DNA of 64,000 nt from Ignavibacteriales bacterium (GTDB lineage Bacteria; Bacteroidota; Ignavibacteria; UBA10030), in contig JAPLFQ010000012.1 of the NCBI GenBank assembly GCA_026390595.1, positions 62,001 to 126,000 of the forward strand. The letters are read 5' to 3'. Each line of letters starts with the position of its first letter. Position 1 is the first letter of the stretch. A model generated the notes under the pieces. It made no database searches. It was not told the DNA's origin and was given only the letters and a program-made list of their open reading frames with translations. This document shows positions 63,811 through 64,000 of the stretch, in pieces. A program made the translations under genes and the position numbers.

Positions 63811-64000
63811 AGACACTCTTCATGATAGCGAGCACCTTCCTGTGCTCCATGCTCCTTGGGCAGCCAAAGTCTCTGTCTGATTCCGCAGGCACCGCGAGTA
63901 TCATCACTGAGCCTGCAGGTGCTGATGTGTATGTCGATTCACTCTTCGTCGGAAAATCCCCCGCCCGGGGAATTACCCTCTCCCGCGGATCGCACAGGGT
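63807..64000 (+). CDS. PEGA-domain protein, 3' end cut by window
   Basis: Only the first 64 residues are visible: signal peptide (MKTLFMIASTFLCSMLLGQ), then SIITEPAGADVYVDSLFVGKSPARGITLSRGSHRV, the start of a PEGA domain (carbohydrate- or surface-associated beta-sandwich). ATG overlaps the stop of the BamB-like gene in ATGA. Probably an exported partner of the two preceding outer-membrane genes. Confidence 0.82.
   Translation, partial: MKTLFMIASTFLCSMLLGQPKSLSDSAGTASIITEPAGADVYVDSLFVGKSPARGITLSRGSHR

Overview
The window (64 kb, roughly 50-55% GC by eye) looks like a chromosome segment from the Bacteroidota/Chlorobiota/Ignavibacteria assemblage. Pointers are a TonB-dependent receptor with an N-terminal carboxypeptidase-regulatory domain, a secreted lamin-tail protein with a FlgD-like C-terminal module, an M64 peptidase, a PD40-propeller/Omp85 outer-membrane protein, a BamB-like lipoprotein, and one promoter of the Bacteroidetes TTTG/TAnnTTTG type (54202-54231). 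The taxonomic call is inference. No rRNA, tRNA, transposase, phage gene or CRISPR array was seen.

Layout. 1-4.8 kb: a TPP riboswitch with an overlapping terminator/antiterminator precedes a TonB receptor, thiamine pyrophosphokinase (thiN) and a sodium:solute symporter, i.e. a thiamine uptake operon in which the symporter is the candidate inner-membrane carrier. 4.8-9.7 kb (minus): NADP-binding oxidoreductase, SPFH protein and a large alpha-glucan-active lipoprotein. 10.0-10.8 kb: inositol-phosphatase-family enzyme. 10.8-22 kb, all minus: deoA, ADP-ribose NUDIX, mscS, pyrE, TPR protein, pterin carbinolamine dehydratase, membrane protein, divergent peptide deformylase, murI, glnD and a secreted glycosidase; several of these overlap by 4-23 bases. 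22.1-22.7 kb: a three-copy tandem array, each unit carrying four related GC-rich palindromes in two orientations. 22.8-27.4 kb: orphan exported or surface proteins. 27.8-50.3 kb, mostly minus: OPT transporter, pepT, LolA-like protein, esterase, apaG, UlaG-like hydrolase, an HI0933 flavoprotein (plus strand, probable CTG start), prolyl oligopeptidase, a MacA-like adaptor with two MacB-like permeases but no ATPase, M64 peptidase, cyclophilin, CocE-type hydrolase, and an arsenic operon (arsR-arsM-arsC-acr3). 50.5-53.0 kb: ahcY and metK, which recycle the SAM used by ArsM-type enzymes. 53.2-64 kb: a sugar nucleotidyltransferase diverges from a plus-strand series fni, polyprenyl synthase, HPr, PtsI, PGI/PMI, a metallopeptidase-like/PD40/Omp85 protein, a BamB-like lipoprotein and a truncated PEGA protein.

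Regulation readable from sequence: the TPP riboswitch; the ars promoter, whose -10 box lies inside a perfect 18-bp palindrome; two back-to-back promoters of different types in the 54.2-54.3 kb divergent region; and several intrinsic terminators.

A striking background feature is that many intergenic gaps are filled by short-word repeats arranged as imperfect hairpins (cgcaaag, ccacggat, attgtcgatt, gaattctg, tttactg/gagtttcgag, ggttaatt). A separate small hairpin, CGAAAT-tc-ATTTCG, occurs three times with compensatory base changes, twice just after a stop codon and once inside the end of the symporter gene.
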